Positions 5,376 through 7,631 of a stretch of 7,631 nt of DNA are shown piece by piece. Made by a program: the position numbers and the translations under genes. Source of the stretch: Hyphomicrobiales bacterium (GTDB lineage Bacteria > Pseudomonadota > Alphaproteobacteria > Rhizobiales > Xanthobacteraceae); NCBI GenBank assembly GCA_003164375.1, contig PLTE01000401.1:291-7921 (forward strand), given 5' to 3'. Positions within the stretch are counted from its first letter, which is position 1. Every line of letters starts with the position of its first letter. The notes beneath the pieces are model-generated. The model had not been told where the DNA came from, made no database searches, and was given only the letters and a program-made list of their open reading frames with translations.

Positions 5376-5380
5376 CTAAA
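5308..5380. repeat. Dispersed intergenic repeat of Bradyrhizobium-like genomes
   Basis: The core (5328-5376) begins GGGCATCATCTTGCCCGAAA, continues with ACCGATTCCCACTTTTTGGG and ends ATCATGCCC, so its two ends form an imperfect inverted repeat. I recognise near-identical copies (CCGAAAACCGGTTCCCACTT, then GGGATCATGC) as a very common short intergenic repeat in Bradyrhizobium, Rhodopseudomonas, Nitrobacter and related genomes. That recognition is from memory. The left boundary near 5308 is approximate. The right end, with the usual CTAAAGC tail, runs into the livM coding region and includes its stop codon. Confidence 0.65.
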
Positions 5381-6344
5381 GCTTCACGCCCAGCCAATTG
5401 GCCAATTCGCCGACGACGCCGCGGCGGAATATCAGGACACAGATGACGAAGATTGCGCCCTGAATCACCAGCACCCATTGGCCGAACGGCGCCAGGTAGT
5501 TCTCCATCGCGATGATGACGAAAGCGCCCACCACCGGACCGAATATGGTACCGAGCCCGCCCACCAGCGTCATCAAGATGACCTCGCCGGACATGGTCCA
5601 GTGCACGTCGGTCAGCGAAGCGAGCTGGAACACCAGCGCCTTCACCGAACCGGCGAGCCCCGCCAGCGTCGCCGACAGCACAAACGCGATGAGCTTGTAG
5701 CGGTCGGTGTTGTAGCCGAGCGAAATGGCGCGTTGCTCGTTCTCGCGGATCGCCTTGAGCACTTCGCCGAACGGCGAGTTGATGACCCGAAAGATCAGGA
5801 AGAAGCCGGCGAGCACGACGACAAGTACGAAAACGTACATCGTCATTTCGGCGTTGAGATCGAACACGCCGAACAGGCGGCCGCGCGGCACCGCCTGGAT
5901 GCCGTCCTCGCCGCCGGTCAATTTCACGCGCAACGCGACCAGATACATCATTTGCGCCAGCGCCAGCGTGATCATCGCGAAATAGATGCCCTGGCGGCGA
6001 ATGGCGAGGCCGCCGGCGATAACGCCAAGCACGGCGGCGGTCGCCGTGCCGATGAGGATGGCGAGTTCCGGCGGCAAGCCCCAGGATTTGGCGGCGTAGG
6101 CGGCAAGATAACTGGCCCAGCCGAAATACAGCGCATGACCGAACGAAAGCAGCCCGACATAGCCGATCAACAGATTAAACGCGCAGGCGAACAGCGCGAA
6201 GCATAGCGCCTTCTCCAAAAATACCGGGTAGAGCACGAACGGCGCCGCGATCAGAAACACCACCATGATCGCGGCCGCCACGCCGAGGCTCCAGGCCGTC
6301 TCGCGACCAAACCGCATCGCCGGCACGTCGGCTGCGCTCGCCAT
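5376..6344 (-). CDS. livM: Branched-chain amino acid type ABC transporter permease LivM
   Basis: This 322-residue inner-membrane permease pairs with LivH to form the channel of a HAAT-family importer for branched-chain amino acids or related compounds (urea, amides and aromatic acids use similar systems). About eight to ten hydrophobic segments are visible, starting at residues 18-40 and 46-66. LivM motifs are GYVGLLSFGHALYFG (61-75), LTGGEDGI (142-149), the cytoplasmic coupling loop SPFGEVLKAIRENEQRA (190-206) with SLGYN, and VGGLGTIFGPVVGA (261-274). The ATG at 6344 overlaps the livH stop by one base (TGATG). GGAG lies six bases upstream inside livH, indicating coupled translation. The length is normal. 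The last codons and the TAG stop lie at the edge of the dispersed repeat. The substrate cannot be fixed from the sequence. Confidence 0.95.
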   Translation of the reverse strand: MASAADVPAMRFGRETAWSLGVAAAIMVVFLIAAPFVLYPVFLEKALCFALFACAFNLLIGYVGLLSFGHALYFGWASYLAAYAAKSWGLPPELAILIGTATAAVLGVIAGGLAIRRQGIYFAMITLALAQMMYLVALRVKLTGGEDGIQAVPRGRLFGVFDLNAEMTMYVFVLVVVLAGFFLIFRVINSPFGEVLKAIRENEQRAISLGYNTDRYKLIAFVLSATLAGLAGSVKALVFQLASLTDVHWTMSGEVILMTLVGGLGTIFGPVVGAFVIIAMENYLAPFGQWVLVIQGAIFVICVLIFRRGVVGELANWLGVKL

Positions 6345-7231
6345 CAGGCGCTCCGTCCGAACAATCCGGCCGGCCGAACCAACAGCACGACGACCATGAT
6401 GGCGAAGATCACCGTATTCGAAGCTTCCGGAAAGAACACCTTGGTCAAGCCCTCGACAATGCCGAGCGCAAAGCCGGTGACGATCGCGCCCATGATCGAA
6501 CCCATGCCGCCGATCACCACGACCGCGAACACCACGATGATCAGATCGGAGCCCATCTGCGGCGAGACGTTGTAGATCGGCGCCGCCATGACGCCGGCCA
6601 GCGCCGCAAGTCCTACTCCGAAACCGTAGGTCAGCGTCACCATCCGCGACACGTTGATGCCGAAGGCGCGAACCAGCGTCGGATTTTCAGTCGCGGCGCG
6701 CAGATAGGAACCGAGTCGCGTACGCTCGATCGCGAACCAGGTGCAGAAACACACGACGAGCGAAAAGACGATGACCCAGGCGCGATAGTTGGGAAGGAAC
6801 ATGAAGCCAAGATTGTGGCCGCCTTGCAGCGACTCCGGCACGTTATAGGGCTGGCCGGAGGCGCCGTAATAGTTGCGGAACAAACCCTCGATGACCAGCG
6901 CCAAGCCGAAGGTGAGCAGCAACCCGTAAAGCGGGTCGAGCTGATGCAGGCGCCGCAGAAGAAACCGCTCGATGATGATGCCGGTCGCCCCTATTGCGAT
7001 CGGCACGATGACAAGCGCCGCCCAATAGTTGATCCCCCAATATTGCAGCAGCAGATAAGCGGTGAACGCGCCCATCATGTATTGCGCGCCGTGCGTGAAA
7101 TTGATGATATTGAGCATGCCGAAAATGACGGCAAGCCCGAGGCTTAAGAGCGCGTAGAACGAGCCGTTGATCAGGCCGAGCAAAAGCTGTCCGAACAGCG
7201 CCTGCGACGGGATGCCGAAGATTTCGAACAT
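6344..7231 (-). CDS. livH: Branched-chain amino acid type ABC transporter permease LivH
   Basis: This 295-residue permease is the second half of the transporter channel in the inner membrane. Family motifs are GQLLLGLINGSFYALLSLGL (residues 14-33), IFGMLNIINFTHGAQYMMGA (36-55), the coupling-loop region ERTRLGSYLRAATENPTLVR (169-188) with AFGIN after it, VVVIGGMGSIMGA (237-249) and the C-terminal LLVRPAGLFGR (283-293). Several long hydrophobic helices lie between these motifs. Length and ends are typical. The ATG at 7231 has only a weak upstream purine stretch (GAGCGGG, about six bases before). It is followed at once by livM and preceded, 148 bases upstream, by the substrate-binding protein gene, with a large hairpin between them. 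The ATPase genes are not in view and probably lie elsewhere in the locus. Confidence 0.95.
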   Translation of the reverse strand: MFEIFGIPSQALFGQLLLGLINGSFYALLSLGLAVIFGMLNIINFTHGAQYMMGAFTAYLLLQYWGINYWAALVIVPIAIGATGIIIERFLLRRLHQLDPLYGLLLTFGLALVIEGLFRNYYGASGQPYNVPESLQGGHNLGFMFLPNYRAWVIVFSLVVCFCTWFAIERTRLGSYLRAATENPTLVRAFGINVSRMVTLTYGFGVGLAALAGVMAAPIYNVSPQMGSDLIIVVFAVVVIGGMGSIMGAIVTGFALGIVEGLTKVFFPEASNTVIFAIMVVVLLVRPAGLFGRSA

Positions 7232-7268
7232 ACAGACCCGCTCGCTCTATCCTCAACATCCGATCGTC

Positions 7269-7376
7269 TCTCCTCCCCCTTGTGGGGAGGGGGTGGGGGT
7301 CGGGAGGTGACGCGCAAGCGTCGAGCTGATTGCACGACCTCCCGACCCCTCCCTCCCCCACAAGGGGGGAGGGAGA
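7269..7376. repeat. Large imperfect inverted repeat between binding-protein and permease genes
   Basis: Two arms of about 40 bases (7269-7308 and 7337-7376) are complementary apart from small bulges and an internal mismatch near 7292-7294. The inner 13 pairs (7296-7308 with 7337-7349) and the block 7275-7287 with 7356-7368 are continuous. The 28-base loop holds a second hairpin: GACGC, GCAA, GCGTC (7309-7322). The right arm stops three bases short of the stop codon of the binding-protein gene. Such C- and G-tract palindromes occur repeatedly between genes in Bradyrhizobium-like genomes, as far as I recall. In this position it may stabilise the upstream mRNA or attenuate transcription into livH. 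Confidence 0.85.
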
Positions 7377-7379
7377 AGT

Positions 7380-7631
7380 TCAATTGCTGCTGACCAGCGG
7401 ACAGTTGTCGTCCTTGATCGGCCGGAACGCCTCGTCCGCCGGGACGGTGGCGCGCAGAACGTAATCGTCGCCCGGATATTTGGAATCCTCGGGCTTCTTC
7501 ACCTCGAACAGATATGCGGGGTGGATCTTGCGGCCGTCGGCGCGGATGGTGCCCTTGCCGAACAGCGGATCGTCGGTCGGCATTTCCTTCATCTTGGCGA
7601 CCACCTTGGCGCCGTCATGCGGATTGCCGCC
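7380..7631 (-). CDS. ABC transporter substrate-binding protein, branched-chain amino acid type (C-terminal part)
   Basis: The frame is open to the right edge, so only the last 83 residues are visible; the start, signal peptide and binding lobes lie outside. The visible segment reads KVVAKMKEMPTDDPLFGKGT, IRADGRKIHPAYLFEVKKPE and VLRATVPADEAFRPI. This is the characteristic end of periplasmic LivK-like (type I fold) binding proteins: a helix, then an IR.DGR..H..YLFEVK strand pair describing the substrate-dependent cycle. It then closes with a cysteine-containing tail, DNCPLV. It should deliver the substrate to the LivH/LivM permeases encoded next on the same strand. Many paralogues with different substrates (amino acids, amides, aromatic acids) share this tail, so the ligand is unknown. 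Confidence 0.88.
   Translation of the reverse strand, partial: GGNPHDGAKVVAKMKEMPTDDPLFGKGTIRADGRKIHPAYLFEVKKPEDSKYPGDDYVLRATVPADEAFRPIKDDNCPLVSSN

Noticed and set aside
5307..6206. Plus-strand open frame of about 300 codons opposite livM
   Set aside because: The translation is a low-complexity His/Asp/Glu/Arg-rich mirror of a membrane protein and starts inside a noncoding repeat.

Overview
The window looks like an ordinary chromosomal stretch of a GC-rich alphaproteobacterium of the Hyphomicrobiales (Rhizobiales), most likely near Bradyrhizobium, Rhodopseudomonas or Pseudolabrys. The main pointers are a TAT beta-helix repeat protein of the TIGR03808 type, a small TIGR03809-like protein, an L-asparaginase II of the Rhizobium ReAV class, a DUF3750 protein, and a dispersed intergenic repeat that I recognise from Bradyrhizobium-like genomes. 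This placement rests on recognition from memory, not on a search. I saw no phage, insertion sequence, CRISPR array, rRNA or tRNA.

Layout from left to right. Positions 1-365 (+) hold the C-terminal end of the beta-helix protein. It converges on an asparaginase gene (381-1379, -). Divergent from the asparaginase is a membrane-anchored DUF3750 protein (1456-2268, +). About 320 bases without a gene follow; part of this is strikingly AT-rich and carries palindromes. It leads into a 65-residue exported protein (2589-2786, +) with a likely terminator behind it. Next is a family 2 glycosyltransferase of the TIGR04283 type (2932-3642, +). Its 3' end overlaps by 30 bases the 3' end of an opposing Old Yellow Enzyme gene of the NamA/YqjM type (3613-4713, -). 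The small TIGR03809-like gene (4833-5156, -) has a perfect DnaA-box sequence in each of its noncoding flanks.

The right third is the end of a branched-chain amino acid (or related substrate) ABC transporter operon on the minus strand. It is transcribed as substrate-binding protein (7380-7631, incomplete), LivH-like permease (6344-7231) and LivM-like permease (5376-6344). The two permeases are coupled by a one-base TGATG overlap. The binding-protein and permease genes are separated by a 108-base imperfect hairpin whose arms also carry G-quadruplex motifs. The stop codon of the LivM gene lies inside the dispersed repeat. The ATPase genes (LivG, LivF) are not in the window.

I found no convincing new multi-gene system. 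The observations most worth a second look are small: the paired DnaA boxes with nearby GANTC sites, the hairpin and G-quadruplex element inside the transporter operon, the stop codon supplied by a repeat, and the AT-rich island ahead of the small exported protein.
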